This document shows, one piece after another, positions 1 through 8,292 of a DNA stretch of 64,000 nucleotides. Location of the stretch: positions 1,550,001 to 1,614,000 of the forward strand of contig CBDCQQ010000005.1 of the NCBI GenBank assembly GCA_965220665.1, read 5' to 3'. How positions within the stretch are numbered: position 1 is the stretch's first letter; each line of letters begins with the position of its first letter. Both the position numbers and the translations under genes were made by a program. The notes beneath the pieces are model-generated. The model was not told the origin of the DNA. It was given only the letters and a program-made list of their open reading frames with translations, and ran no database searches. The DNA is from JAJDZL01 sp965220665 (GTDB taxonomy: Bacteria; Pseudomonadota; Gammaproteobacteria; Arenicellales; JAJDZL01).

Positions 1-2
1 AT

Positions 3-194
3 AGAAACCCAGAGATCCTGGGAGGTACCCCTGTGTTTGCCGGAACCAGAGTTCCGGTTCGCGTTTTGCTGGAGCATCTGGAAACTGGTGATCGGGTACA
101 TGACTTCCTGAATGATTTTCCCTCTGTATAGCGAGAACATACGGTGGCGATGCTTGAATGTGCGGTAGCCGGGCTGGTAGGCAACGCACATTAA
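3..194 (+). pseudogene. DUF433 antitoxin remnant (5' end outside window)
   Basis: The frame from base 3 encodes NPEILGGTPVFAGTRVPVR, the N-terminal signature of DUF433 antitoxins. An in-frame TAG at 129-131 interrupts it, and the frame then continues as REHTVAMLECAVAGLVGN to TAA at 192-194. It closely resembles the intact DUF433 gene at 36151-36375. The partner toxin follows immediately, overlapping the stop codon as in the intact pair. The interrupting stop indicates decay. The start lies before the window. Confidence 0.75.
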
Positions 195-484
195 GGTTTT
201 ACTTGACGAATCCACCTCGAGGCGACTTACCTATCTTTTTCCCGAATCTTTTGAGGTTAGTACTGTTCAAAAGATGGGTTGAAAAAAAACGGTATGTTGT
301 TGCAACTTGCCTCTGAACATCAGTTCAACGCTTTAATTACGGTCGATCAAGGATTTGAGTATCAGCAGAATCCGAACACTCTGCCGATTCCTGTTGTAAT
401 CATGATCGCACAAACCAATCGTTATCAGGACCTGTAGCCGCTAGTTCAGGATGTAGTGTCAATTCTAAACTCTGATCCCGGTAT
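193..484 (+). pseudogene. DUF5615 PIN-like toxin remnant
   Basis: The frame from 193 reads KVLLDESTSRRLTYLFPESFE and ends at a TGA at 280-282. A frameshift in the A-run at 282-289 moves the reading into another frame, which continues as ALITVDQGFEYQQNPNTLPI with a further stop near 435. The fold is that of DUF5615 PIN-like ribonucleases partnered with DUF433 antitoxins, and the intact relative is at 36359-36685. Two stops and one frameshift make a functional product very unlikely. Confidence 0.75.
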
Positions 485-520
485 ATGGCTTTTATCGCGT
501 ACAAGCATGAATTAGACTCG

Positions 521-636
521 GGCAATTCAATCACCTTCCGACAGGCTTTTCCAAACAGCTTCGTTCAAGTACACTGAATATCCACCACTAGTGAGAGATT
601 AGCCGAGGTTCGGATACGTTGCGACCGTGCCCACCA
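521..636 (+). repeat. 116-bp dispersed repeat, tRNA-3'-end-like terminus (copy 1)
   Basis: This stretch aligns over its full 116 bp with 4291-4406. The last 32 bases (605-636) carry GTTCGGATACGTTGCGACC followed by GTGCCCACCA, which looks like a T-loop plus an acceptor end with CCA. In this copy GGGCA near the 5' end could pair with TGCCC near the 3' end, strengthening the tRNA resemblance. No complete cloverleaf can be drawn by eye. Confidence 0.7.
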
Positions 637-794
637 GATAAAAGTTTGTGAATTGATGGGGAGGTTGATACAGCTTTCACGGAATAATTGTGAGCGGGAA
701 ACCAAAATGCTCGTATACAATTTGTTTAGTATTCTGTCGCAACTGCAAACGACACTAGGACGCGTAAATTTGAAAATTCAAGGGGGGTCAAGAA

Positions 795-1019
795 ATGAAT
801 AGAAAAGGTCAACATGTCGTTCCAAGAGACAATAAATGGGCAGTACGCAAGACTGGTTCTGATCGAGTGACTCGCAAGTTTGATACTCAGCGAGAAGCTA
901 TAGATGTCGCGCGCGAATTCGCTCGGAATCAGAAAACAGAACTTTACATCCACGGACGTGATGGTCGAATTCGCGATCGTGATTCCTACGGAAATGATCA
1001 GTTTCCACCAAAAGGATGA
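795..1019 (+). CDS. DUF2188 family protein
   Basis: This encodes 74 residues of DUF2188 type. The N-terminus HVVPRDNKWAVRKTGSDRVTRKFDTQREAIDVAREFARN has the family pattern: a short beta-hairpin around the W, then a helix, then a strand ending ELYIHGRDGRIRDRDSYGND. The function of the family is unknown; members are small cytoplasmic proteins often found near accessory or defence genes. It is followed after 7 bp by a broken nucleotide-binding-like gene, so the two probably formed an operon. The preceding GGGGGTC gives a plausible but weak ribosome-binding site. Confidence 0.75.
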   Translation: MNRKGQHVVPRDNKWAVRKTGSDRVTRKFDTQREAIDVAREFARNQKTELYIHGRDGRIRDRDSYGNDQFPPKG

Positions 1020-1026
1020 CTGAAAT

Positions 1027-1324
1027 TTGGTCGATCCTTTCTTTAACAAAAATGTCTTTGTAAATTGTCCGTTCGATTCCGATTACGCACCCATTATGCA
1101 GGCAGTTCTCTTCTGCCTAGTTCGATTTGGGTTTAAGCCGCGTATTGCGACAGAGCAAAGCAACGCCGCTGAACCTCCAAAAACTCTACGAATTACGCTT
1201 GGCTCAGGAAACCAATGGTGTAGCAAATGTTCAGTTGTCGATGATCGGTTCGAGTAAGGGGTTGCGAGCAGAGAATTGACAGCACTGCACAAATATCACA
1301 CTTGGAACGAATTCTGTACGGCCA
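1027..1324 (+). pseudogene. Broken TIR/nucleoside-hydrolase-like protein, N-terminal part
   Basis: The N-terminus, starting at a GTG/TTG-type codon, contains FFNKNVFVNCPFDSDYAPI and a following VRFGFKPRIATE. This resembles a family of small proteins with a Rossmann-like TIR or deoxyribosyltransferase-like fold that often follow DUF2188 genes. After about 45 residues the frame is lost. Pieces of plausible protein continue in other frames (NLQKLYELRLAQETNGVANV, then ELTALHKYHTWNEF), so several indels are likely. It runs into the 3' end of the convergent cupin gene. Confidence 0.5.
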
Positions 1325-1726
1325 TCACTGATCCGATTTGGGCATGTCAGCGGCGTCAATTCCCGGAACATGAGTTACACCCGACAGTTCTTTCCAGTTT
1401 ACCGGATAGGCGGCGTAAAAAATGACACATTTCTGGTCCGCCTCATATTTCACATGATTGTCCTTCGGGACATACATCAGGTCCCCTGGATTGAGCACGT
1501 AGTCCTGGCCATCGACCACGAGGCGAAAAGTACCCTGATGACAAAAAATCAACTCATCACAGGTCAGGTCCCAGGGAACTGAAACATTGTTCAGGAAATT
1601 CACTCCCCCGGCCATGCTCGCACCCATTTTCGTGTTCACAAAGGGTTTAATAAACGTACCGCCTTCTTCCAGATTATCCAATCGGTCAGCGACTTCATCG
1701 AATCGATATACTGATGGCTTACTCAT
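1325..1726 (-). CDS. EutQ-like cupin-domain protein
   Basis: The 133-residue product is a single-domain cupin. The segment DELIFCHQGTFRLVVDGQDYVLNPGDLMYVPKDNHVKYEA is a cupin barrel with a PGD turn, most like the C-terminal cupin of EutQ-type proteins. The first metal-ligand motif lacks the usual paired histidines, so metal binding is uncertain. The start was set at ATG 1724-1726, preceded by AAGAGAAATCAT, rather than at an upstream in-frame ATG that would add a low-complexity leader. No neighbour indicates a substrate, so it remains a small-molecule-binding or isomerase-like protein of unknown role. Confidence 0.7.
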   Translation of the reverse strand: MSKPSVYRFDEVADRLDNLEEGGTFIKPFVNTKMGASMAGGVNFLNNVSVPWDLTCDELIFCHQGTFRLVVDGQDYVLNPGDLMYVPKDNHVKYEADQKCVIFYAAYPVNWKELSGVTHVPGIDAADMPKSDQ

Positions 1727-2011
1727 ATGATTTCTCTTGTTTGAATTATGAGATTTTGTCTTGTTGAGTATTTGAACTGATCGCCTAATCCATGACTCGG
1801 GAATCAATTTCAGGCTGCATCGGCCTTTTACCAGCAATCGAATAAGTTACCGAGGGAGGTTCTCAAATACAAGAGCGCATTGTATTCGCATTTGGACGAC
1901 AGCATCGACAAAAGGCTGCCTGTCCCCGTGTGGAGGTGAATGATGTGTATCAAGCTTGTCCAAAGAAAATTGAAATTAAAAAGATGAATTTGCTGATCAA
2001 TCAGTCTTAAT

Positions 2012-2125
2012 GTTGAATAAAGAATTCTCAAAAGCTTCTAAATGGGATGAAGAAGAAATTACAGAATGTAGTACGAGGATTGCAGAGTTGGTCACAAATA
2101 TATGGCCAATTCCTGCAGCTGTGTG
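2012..2125 (+). pseudogene. Possible C-terminal scrap of a DUF262/DUF1524 protein
   Basis: A 37-codon frame ends WDEEEITECSTRIAELVTNIWPIPAAV. Tails of the form 'W..EEI..R...LA......IWP.P' are common at the end of DUF1524/GmrSD-type and related restriction proteins. Nothing upstream gives the catalytic domains. The match is short and could be coincidence. Confidence 0.3.
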
Positions 2126-2227
2126 AAGCCTATAGTGTGGTAAGCGTTAAAACATTCGGAGTTTGTGTAGATGAACTATAGTTGTTGCTATCTTGCATGA
2201 ATTTCCATATGGAATAGCAGGTCAGCA

Positions 2228-2259
2228 GAGGTTCGGATACGTTGCGACCGGGCCCACCA
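2228..2259 (+). repeat. tRNA-3'-end-like repeat (copy 2)
   Basis: The sequence matches the terminal 32 bp of the 116-bp repeat with one change (GGGCCCACCA instead of GTGCCCACCA). Its upstream flank does not match the 116-bp unit, so only the terminal part is shared. Confidence 0.7.
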
Positions 2260-2601
2260 TAGTTTTGGTTTGTCATATAAGACAGCATCTGGATTAGATT
2301 GGATAGGGTCAATCATACCCCACTACCGCTTGAAGCGGTCATTTGCAGTTTCGTTTCCGTGCTGGAATATCCCCCGTAGCTCTTTCCCCTATCTCCAATA
2401 GAGTATCGAACTTCAACCCGCACATGTATTTGATACTTTGAGGCAGTGCCTCGTTAGCAGATTGGGTTTTTTATGGAGCTATCACCTGTTTAGATTGTGT
2501 GAACTAACGAACTTGTTGATTATCTGGCAGCTCAATGGCATAATGATTGCATTGAAATCATTGTGAAGACTGGACGGAATAGCTGATCAGAGGACTAGAT
2601 T
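2260..2601. other. Intergenic stretch, no gene seen
   Basis: No supported coding region was found. The stretch leads into the fitA-like antitoxin at 2602 and probably holds its promoter, although no clear -35/-10 pair stands out. Confidence 0.4.
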
Positions 2602-2844
2602 ATGGCAAGCATTACGATTCGAAACCTTGATGAAGACGTTAAAACGCTATTGCGAGTGCGCGCCGCTGAAAACAGTCACTCAATGGAAGAAGAAGCACGA
2701 TTGATTCTGCGCGAGGCTGTTAGTAAAAAGAAAGGTTCTCAAAATCTCGCTGATGTTGCTGAATTCTATTTCGGACCAAAGAATGGGGTGGACTTGGAGT
2801 TGCCAACTCGAGAAGTAGGACGAGAACCTCCTTGCTTCGAGTGA
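2602..2844 (+). CDS. FitA/VapB-type antitoxin
   Basis: The 80-residue product begins MASITIRNLDEDVKTLLRVRAAENSHSMEEEARLIL, a textbook ribbon-helix-helix domain of FitA/VapB antitoxins. The C-terminal tail is the flexible segment that normally occupies the toxin active site. The toxin gene starts 10 bp downstream, giving a standard antitoxin-first operon. Autorepression by the toxin-antitoxin complex is known for the family, although no operator was identified here. It is intact. Confidence 0.9.
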   Translation: MASITIRNLDEDVKTLLRVRAAENSHSMEEEARLILREAVSKKKGSQNLADVAEFYFGPKNGVDLELPTREVGREPPCFE

Positions 2845-2854
2845 TTTTACGGTT

Positions 2855-3280
2855 GTGTCTTTGTTGATCGACACCAATGTGATATCGGAATTAATCTGTA
2901 AGTTCCCAAATCCAGATGTTAAGAAATGGGTTGCTGACCAGCCAGCCGAGACGTTGTTCATTTCAACAGTTAGCGAAGCGGAGCTACTGTATGGTGCGGA
3001 AATTCTGCCAGCAGGCAAACGTCGGGAAAAACTGATTTCAAATATCGAAAATTTGATTCGAGATGCTTTTGGTGGTCGTGTTCTGCCATTCGATAGATTG
3101 GCAGCCCGTCAGTATGCAATCATTGCAGCTAAGCGCCATTATTCCGGTTATTCAGTCACCCCTGCTGACTGTCAGATTGCGGCGATTGCACGCTCTCAAG
3201 GAATGATAGTGGCAACGCGTAACGTTCGCGACTTTCTGGAGACCGGAATTGAAGTTGTGAACCCTTGGTTAATTGAGTAA
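2855..3280 (+). CDS. FitB/VapC-type PIN ribonuclease toxin
   Basis: The 141-residue PIN-domain toxin starts at GTG. LLIDTNVISEL carries the first catalytic Asp, EAELLYGAEILP carries the Glu, and TPADCQIAAIARSQGMIVATRNVRDF carries the C-terminal Asp pair, ending GIEVVNPW as usual for FitB. Such enzymes cleave RNA with Mg2+ when released from the antitoxin. All key acidic residues are present, so this module looks functional. Length and gene order match the family. Confidence 0.92.
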   Translation: MSLLIDTNVISELICKFPNPDVKKWVADQPAETLFISTVSEAELLYGAEILPAGKRREKLISNIENLIRDAFGGRVLPFDRLAARQYAIIAAKRHYSGYSVTPADCQIAAIARSQGMIVATRNVRDFLETGIEVVNPWLIE

Positions 3281-3340
3281 GTTAGAGGCAACAGTTCTAC
3301 TGTGTTAGACGCACTCTAAGCCGGATAAGTGCTTTCGTCA

Positions 3341-3371
3341 AGGCTCGGATACGTTGCGACCGGGCCCACCA
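3341..3371 (+). repeat. tRNA-3'-end-like repeat (copy 3)
   Basis: AGGCTCGGATACGTTGCGAC followed by CGGGCCCACCA is nearly identical to copy 2. It lies between two TA modules, 60 bp after the VapC stop. Confidence 0.7.
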
Positions 3372-3498
3372 AGTCTCGGTGTTTTCAGAATATTGTGGTG
3401 AGGTTTCGTTGAATTTGTTTGGTTGACGGTGCAGAATACGTTTGCAACCGTTAATCGAAATGGAGTCGAAGCGGTAGCAAATATGCTATCATAAAAAC

Positions 3499-3945
3499 AT
3501 GTCGAACAGAGTTGTAGTGGACACAAGTATTCTCGTTAGTGCAATAATTGGAACGAAAGGAGCGAGTCGTCAAGTTATAAGGTTATGTTTAAATAAGGAT
3601 ATTGTTCCATTAATGAGCAATTCATTGTTTCTGGAGTATGAGGCGGTGATATCGCACCGTGAGATACTTGAACGCTGCATTCTGACGGAACTGGAAATTC
3701 GAAAGTTGATAAATGCATTCTATAGTGTTTGCCAGTGGATTCAAATCTATTATCTTTGGCGACCGAATCTGATAGATGAAAATGACAATTTTTTGATTGA
3801 ATTGGCAATAGCAGGCAATAGCAAGTCGATAGTAACCAAAAACCTTGCAGATTTTAGGAATACCGAACTCGAATTTGAAGGGTTGCAAGCAGTGCATCCG
3901 GAACAATTTATGAAGGATTGGAAAAATGAGTGTTTTAACTATTAG
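3499..3945 (+). CDS. PIN-domain toxin (COG1569/2402-like)
   Basis: The 148-residue PIN protein begins VVVDTSILVSAIIGTKGASRQVIRLCL, with the first Asp of the active site. It contains the family-typical PLMSNSLFLEYEAVISHREIL (Glu) and ends with DENDNFLIELAIAGNSKSIVTKNLADF (Asp residues). This is the 'putative toxin component, PIN family' group, in which the toxin gene precedes its antitoxin. Here the antitoxin start overlaps the last 20 bp of this gene, suggesting translational coupling. The module looks intact. Confidence 0.88.
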   Translation: MSNRVVVDTSILVSAIIGTKGASRQVIRLCLNKDIVPLMSNSLFLEYEAVISHREILERCILTELEIRKLINAFYSVCQWIQIYYLWRPNLIDENDNFLIELAIAGNSKSIVTKNLADFRNTELEFEGLQAVHPEQFMKDWKNECFNY

Positions 3946-4162
3946 ATTGACCGATGAAACGCACGAGCGACTACGCTCGCTGGCAGCTTATCGGAAGATT
4001 AGCATGAATAAACTGATAGAAGAAGTCACGGTGCGAGTAATAACCGAATTCGATAGCGAAATGCGGTTCCGCACTTTAGCAGCAGCCGGAAATACGGACG
4101 AAGGCTTGAGAATTTTAGATAAACTCGATCAATTCAATTTGGACAAGGAACTCGAGGCATAG
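3926..4162 (+). CDS. Ribbon-helix-helix (Arc/HicB-like) antitoxin
   Basis: This 78-residue protein has an N-terminal RHH fold: a strand SVLTIRLTDETHERLRSLAA, then YRKISMNKLIEEVTVRVITEF. The C-terminal tail GLRILDKLDQFNLDKELEA would wrap the upstream PIN toxin. It overlaps that toxin gene by 20 bp, and GGATTGGAAA precedes its ATG. It is expected to neutralise the PIN nuclease and repress the operon. Confidence 0.85.
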   Translation: MSVLTIRLTDETHERLRSLAAYRKISMNKLIEEVTVRVITEFDSEMRFRTLAAAGNTDEGLRILDKLDQFNLDKELEA

Positions 4163-4290
4163 CATCCGGTTGTTTGTATCGAAATTTCAGAATATACACT
4201 CATAGTATTGGCTCTTCTTTAACAGTAGTGGGTTAGCAGTTACCATAATTGCACATAGAAGCGAATATTCGCAACAACCGGATATATTCG

Positions 4291-4406
4291 CGCAATTCAC
4301 TTGACATCCGACAGGCACTTCCAAATCACTGTGCTCAGGTAGACTGAATTTTCACTGCTAGTGAAAGACTAGCCGAGGTTCGGATACGTTGCGACCGTGC
4401 CCACCA
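4291..4406 (+). repeat. 116-bp dispersed repeat, tRNA-3'-end-like terminus (copy 4)
   Basis: This is the full-length partner of 521-636, with the same length and orientation. The final 32 bp (4375-4406) are identical to those of copy 1. Inside it TTTCAC-TGCTA-GTGAAA forms a perfect 6-bp hairpin where a tRNA anticodon arm would lie, just before GACTAGCCGAGGTTCGGAT. Confidence 0.75.
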
Positions 4407-4477
4407 AATTGTATGTGAATATTGACAACGACAATTTGGAGTAAACTTTTGACCAAATTTACTGATGGAGAAACAGA

Positions 4478-4699
4478 ATGTATAGACATTTAACTGCTAT
4501 AGTCGAGCGCGAAGATGATGGATACGTTGCTTTATGTCCAGAATGGGATATTGCCAGCCAAGGCGACACTGTTGCTGAAGCGAGAGATAATCTAATTGAA
4601 GCACTTACTTTGTTTTGTGAGACTGCCTCTGTTGGGGAAATCGACAAACGTCTAACTGAGGAGGTTTACATAACCAATATTGAAGTCGCTGTTGGCTAA
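4478..4699 (+). CDS. hicB: HicB-type antitoxin
   Basis: The 73-residue product begins MYRHLTAIVEREDDGYVALCPEWDIASQGDTVAEARDNLIEALTLF, the partial RNase H fold of HicB antitoxins. The short tail has no obvious DNA-binding domain. The hicA frame begins at TTG 4692 inside the last codons of hicB, so the pair is coupled. The antitoxin is intact although its toxin is truncated. Confidence 0.88.
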   Translation: MYRHLTAIVEREDDGYVALCPEWDIASQGDTVAEARDNLIEALTLFCETASVGEIDKRLTEEVYITNIEVAVG

Positions 4700-4835
4700 G
4701 CTCAAAGTACTATCGGGACGTGATGTCTGCCACACACTAGCGTTTCACGAATTTGTGGAGGTAAAACAGAAGGGTAGTCATATCGTAATGCAGAAAGTTG
4801 ATGGTGGGAACACTATAACCTGTGATTTTCGATGA
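4692..4835 (+). pseudogene. hicA: HicA toxin, C-terminally truncated
   Basis: From TTG 4692 the frame gives AKLKVLSGRDVCHTLAFHEF then KQKGSHIVMQK, the dsRBD-like HicA fold with its catalytic His in GSH. After 47 residues the frame ends at TGA 4833-4835, so the second strand-helix unit, usually about 20-25 residues ending in an RQSG-type motif, is missing. The end of the convergent HigA gene lies 10 bp downstream, suggesting that a deletion joined the two modules. A stable toxin is unlikely. Confidence 0.75.
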
Positions 4836-4844
4836 CAGTGGCAC

Positions 4845-5216
4845 TCATATTAGCTCTTCTAAATCAACTTGCAGTGAATCGGCAAGTCTAGTCAAGGTTG
4901 TGGTTGATCCAGTGCGTCTGCCGGTCTCGATTTGCGAAATATATACTGCATTGACACCAACTTTATTCGCTAGTTGCTTCTGCGTCATTCCGCGACATTC
5001 CCGATACACCTTGACAGCGTTTTCACCGGCTAGCAAACGGTCTACTACATCAATCGGAAACGATTGTTCGTCGACAGACTTAGCGTTATCGTAAAGTTCC
5101 TCGTCACTCAGCTCCAAATCCAAATCAAAGACATCAAAACGTTTATACAGTTGCCATGGAATGACGGCAAACGCTGGTTGGCCATTTTCATCAAGAATTA
5201 CTTGGGTTTTAGTCAT
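4845..5216 (-). CDS. HigA-type XRE antitoxin, orphan
   Basis: The 123-residue protein has an N-terminal region like RelB/HigA antitoxins (VILDENGQPAFAVIPWQLYKR). A C-terminal helix-turn-helix follows at about residues 70-115: YRECRGMTQKQLANKVGVNAVYISQIETGRRTGSTTTLTRLADSL. GGAGAGCGAA precedes the ATG. RelE-type toxins normally lie just upstream of this antitoxin class, but no toxin frame is visible between 5217 and 5310. It therefore appears orphaned and may act as a regulator or anti-addiction antitoxin. Confidence 0.82.
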   Translation of the reverse strand: MTKTQVILDENGQPAFAVIPWQLYKRFDVFDLDLELSDEELYDNAKSVDEQSFPIDVVDRLLAGENAVKVYRECRGMTQKQLANKVGVNAVYISQIETGRRTGSTTTLTRLADSLQVDLEELI

Positions 5217-5309
5217 TTCGCTCTCCTATCGTTTGTAGATGACTCGCCTAAGGCCAATACGTAATATTTCATAGCGCTATAGCAAACTAAATATCTGTCT
5301 GGGTCAAGT

Positions 5310-5690
5310 GTAGCCTGAGGTAGCGTATTCGTATAATTTCGAATACATTCTTTCCGGCCCTTTCCTTGCCTGACTTTGGTGCAGCCGGACTGAACAAGGA
5401 ATCGCTTTTATCTTCTGGTGTAATTTGCCACCAGTTAGGAAACTCGAAACTCCTCTTCAAATCGCTTGTAATCAGCAGAAATTCAAATTTTATCCGACGG
5501 TGCTTTCATCAAATGACTGTTGAGTTCACACAATTCTGGTACTAATACTTGCAATTTAGAAATTAATTAGTGTAGCGAGCATGCTTCGGCCACTAAACCT
5601 GGGACATCATCACTGACCGCAACCCAAACCTGTGTTTCAGGACCCCAACTGGCAGTAATGCTAATTTCATTATTTTCGCTGAACACTTGG
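5310..5690 (-). pseudogene. DUF1902 antitoxin / HicA toxin pair, decayed
   Basis: Reading leftward from about 5690, ISITASWGPETQVWVAVSDDVPGLVAEACSLH matches the DUF1902 (HicB-like) antitoxin core and ends at a stop at 5567-5569, before the usual C-terminal half. Further down the same strand, NYTRR, a stop, then KRFLVQSGCTKVRQGKGRKE (5310-5428) matches the start of HicA toxins. Order and strand fit an antitoxin-toxin operon with several disabling changes. The toxin's catalytic GSH motif is degraded. Confidence 0.6.
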
Positions 5691-5837
5691 CATAAAAATT
5701 CAATAACTAATTTGGTCAATAATCAATTCTACTCCTAGCCGAATGCAACCAGAACCTAACTATAAAATCAATGGAAACGTGATTCCGCTATATCGATTTG
5801 TGAAATCGCCCCAACTTGACCTCAATTCGAATATTTG

Positions 5838-5870
5838 CAGAGGTTCGAATACTCTCCAACCGTGCCGCTA
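5838..5870 (+). repeat. tRNA-3'-end-like repeat, variant (copy 5)
   Basis: GAGGTTCGAATACTCTCCAA followed by CCGTGCCGCTA is a diverged copy. It has the more canonical TTCGAAT T-loop but has lost the terminal CCACCA. It belongs to the 'ATACWCTCC' subtype, with copies at 9001 and 58824. Confidence 0.5.
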
Positions 5871-5929
5871 TCGCAATACATGTGAATTTTGCACCAAAAG
5901 AACTCCGGAAATTGCGCTTAGCTAGTCGT

Positions 5930-6223
5930 CAGGGTGGCAACCTCGGTGGAGTAGAGTCGACTACTAGCGGTATTCGGGTTAAGTCAATGGAACTACCGCT
6001 GGTTCCCAGCCAGCAAATGGCGCTAATCGGAGACGCGACAGTCATGACTGATCCATTTTCTGGGAAAGGGATTCAATTCGGTATGTGGGCAGAATTCACC
6101 TTGGGAGGTAAGATCGCAGAAGCAATTTCACAAAAGGAGGAGGATCGGAATTTACAATCCATCATGGAGTAATTCGCTGCTGAAAATTCGGAAAAATTTG
6201 ACGAATATATGGAGATGGTCTAA
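5930..6223 (+). pseudogene. C-terminal fragment of an FAD-dependent oxidoreductase
   Basis: The frame to the stop at 6170-6172 contains VPSQQMALIGDATVMTDPFS followed by GKGIQFGMWAEFTLGGKIAEAI. This is the 'GDAA...DPxxGxG' FAD-binding motif of geranylgeranyl-reductase and halogenase-type flavoproteins. After the stop the frame continues FAAENSEKFDEYMEMV. The N-terminal two thirds, including the GxGxxG dinucleotide motif, are absent. It is a genomic remnant with no supported activity. Confidence 0.6.
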
Positions 6224-6420
6224 TAGTGTGCGATTAACGCTTGGTTTTCATAGATATGTTTAATTTACTGGCACAGGATCAAGTTGGTTTCCAGTACCAG
6301 AACTCGAACCAGATTGATTTGTAGCCATTCGAATTCATATGCAACGGGAGCTTGGTATCGTTCCCAAACCATACAATATCGCTATCGTTCAACACCAAAC
6401 CACATTGAGAGCACTTTACT

Positions 6421-8292
6421 GTGGATAACCCGCATACGATGACACCTGTTGACGGAGACGGAGGTTTGATTCATCGTCGTAAAAGCAAACACGAGATTCT
6501 AAGTGAGATCTTTGGGTACGATTCGTTCAAGCCTAACCAGGAGGCAGTGATTGACACATTGAGTTCCGGCCGCAATGTGCTCGCTGTGATGCCAACCGGG
6601 TCCGGAAAGTCACTTTGCTATCAAATTCCGGCGCTGATGTGCGAAGGACTTACCGTAGTGATCTCACCACTCATTGCTCTGATGCGTGATCAGGTGAGCG
6701 CACTCAAGCTGGCCGGGGTCGATGCTGATACGATCAACTCATCGAGCGATCAAACGGCCAATTACGCGGTATGGAAGCGTTTGAAGGCTGGTTCGTTGAA
6801 GCTGCTCTATCTTTCGCCTGAGAAACTGATGACAGAAACGATGCTCAACACGCTGAAGCAGCAAAAATTAACGCTGATCGCTGTTGATGAGGCGCATTGT
6901 ATCTCACAGTGGGGCCCCGCTTTTCGCCCGGAGTATTCCGAACTTGCACAACTGCGTGAAATGTTTCCGAATACCCCGATTCTTGCGACTACCGCGACGG
7001 CAGACGAGGTAACCCGTTCGGATATTATGAAACTCTTGTTCGCGGATAACGCCGAAGTCCATGTGCAGGGATTCGACCGACCCAACATCAAGCTGTCAGC
7101 AGCAGCCAAAGTCGGAAACAGGCATCAATTACTGGACTTCCTGTCGCCGCACAAAGGAACCAGTGGTATTGTCTACTGTCTGTCTCGGAAGAAAACCGAG
7201 ACGATGGCGACGTTGCTTGAGAGCTGGGGCTTCCGTGCCCTGACATATCACGCCGGTATGGACAAGGAGGAGCGCGACAGAAACCAGAACATTTTCATGA
7301 CTGATCCTGGGGTTGTGATGGTGGCGACCATCGCCTTCGGTATGGGGATTGACAAATCTGATATCCGATTTGTGCTGCATGCGGATATGCCTGGGTCTAT
7401 TGAGGCTTACTACCAGGAATTCGGTCGTGCCGGTCGTGACGGGGAACCGGCCGAGGCGCACATGCTGTTTGGGCTCGACGATATCCGTATGCGTCGGTTT
7501 TTCATTGACGAGGAAGATGTTGATGAGGACCGACAGCGTCGAGAGCATCAGCGATTGAATGCTCTGATTGGCTATTGCGAGTCTCCGACATGCCGTCGCC
7601 GTGCTTTGCTCGCATACTTCGGAGAAAAGAGTGAGCCGTGTGGCAATTGCGATTTGTGTCTTGACCCGGTCGAGCTTGCCGATGGTACAGAATACGCACG
7701 AATGGCGTTGTCAGCGATTTATCGTACCAGGCAAATTTACGGTGCTGTGCATATTATTGACGTGCTTCGAGGAAATAAGACCAAGAAAGTTTCAGGCGCT
7801 GGCCACGATCAACTTCCGACCTTTGGAGTAGGTGAGGCGATAGCAGTTCAGGAGTGGCGTGCATTGATTCGCCAGCTTGTTAGTTCTGGATTCCTTATCC
7901 AGGATATTAGTGCGTATGGCGGTTTAAAAATTTCCGATACGGGGCGAGATCTGCTAAAGGGGAAATCCACCTTTGGATACCGCAGGCCAGCACAACTTTC
8001 GCGCAGCTCAAAGATTCAAGAAGTAAACAATTTTCCGCAGCCAGCACACTTAAGTTCTGATGACAAATTGCTGTTGGACAGGCTTAAAGTGCTGCGATTA
8101 CAGTTGGCTAAGGAACGCGGAATACCGCCATTTGTAATTTTTCATGATCGTTCACTTGAGTTGATGGCTCAACGCCGCCCGACAACGCGAGCAGAGTTTG
8201 CTCAAATTAATGGTGTCGGTGCGGCAAAGTTGCGTGAATTTGCTGATATCTTTCTTGCTGAGATCTCAGGCAGACCGGAAAATAGTTGTTGA
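6421..8292 (+). CDS. recQ: ATP-dependent DNA helicase RecQ
   Basis: This 623-residue protein starts at GTG (VDNPHTM). It is a superfamily 2 helicase with Walker A MPTGSGKS near residue 57, VDEAHC near 154, and helicase motif VI QEFGRAGRDGE. The RecQ zinc-binding cysteines follow (YCESPTCRRR...GEKSEPCGNCDLC, about 388-418), then the winged-helix RQC region, and an HRDC domain closes the protein (LKVLRLQLAKERGIPPFVIF, then FAQINGVGAAKL). It unwinds DNA 3'-5' in recombinational repair and fork rescue. Length and domain order are standard. It stands alone between decayed accessory genes. Confidence 0.95.
   Translation: MDNPHTMTPVDGDGGLIHRRKSKHEILSEIFGYDSFKPNQEAVIDTLSSGRNVLAVMPTGSGKSLCYQIPALMCEGLTVVISPLIALMRDQVSALKLAGVDADTINSSSDQTANYAVWKRLKAGSLKLLYLSPEKLMTETMLNTLKQQKLTLIAVDEAHCISQWGPAFRPEYSELAQLREMFPNTPILATTATADEVTRSDIMKLLFADNAEVHVQGFDRPNIKLSAAAKVGNRHQLLDFLSPHKGTSGIVYCLSRKKTETMATLLESWGFRALTYHAGMDKEERDRNQNIFMTDPGVVMVATIAFGMGIDKSDIRFVLHADMPGSIEAYYQEFGRAGRDGEPAEAHMLFGLDDIRMRRFFIDEEDVDEDRQRREHQRLNALIGYCESPTCRRRALLAYFGEKSEPCGNCDLCLDPVELADGTEYARMALSAIYRTRQIYGAVHIIDVLRGNKTKKVSGAGHDQLPTFGVGEAIAVQEWRALIRQLVSSGFLIQDISAYGGLKISDTGRDLLKGKSTFGYRRPAQLSRSSKIQEVNNFPQPAHLSSDDKLLLDRLKVLRLQLAKERGIPPFVIFHDRSLELMAQRRPTTRAEFAQINGVGAAKLREFADIFLAEISGRPENSC

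Noticed and set aside
605..636. A real tRNA gene ending in CCA
   Set aside because: Only the T-loop-like and CCA-like parts are present. The stem halves do not pair, the distance from T-loop to CCA is about five bases too long, and the upstream 116 bp do not fold into a full cloverleaf.
521..4406. Integron cassette array with attC sites
   Set aside because: The repeats lack the GTTRRRY core and its complementary partner, and the recombinase at 16582 shows no integron-specific insertion that I could recognise. Only the cassette-like arrangement is similar.
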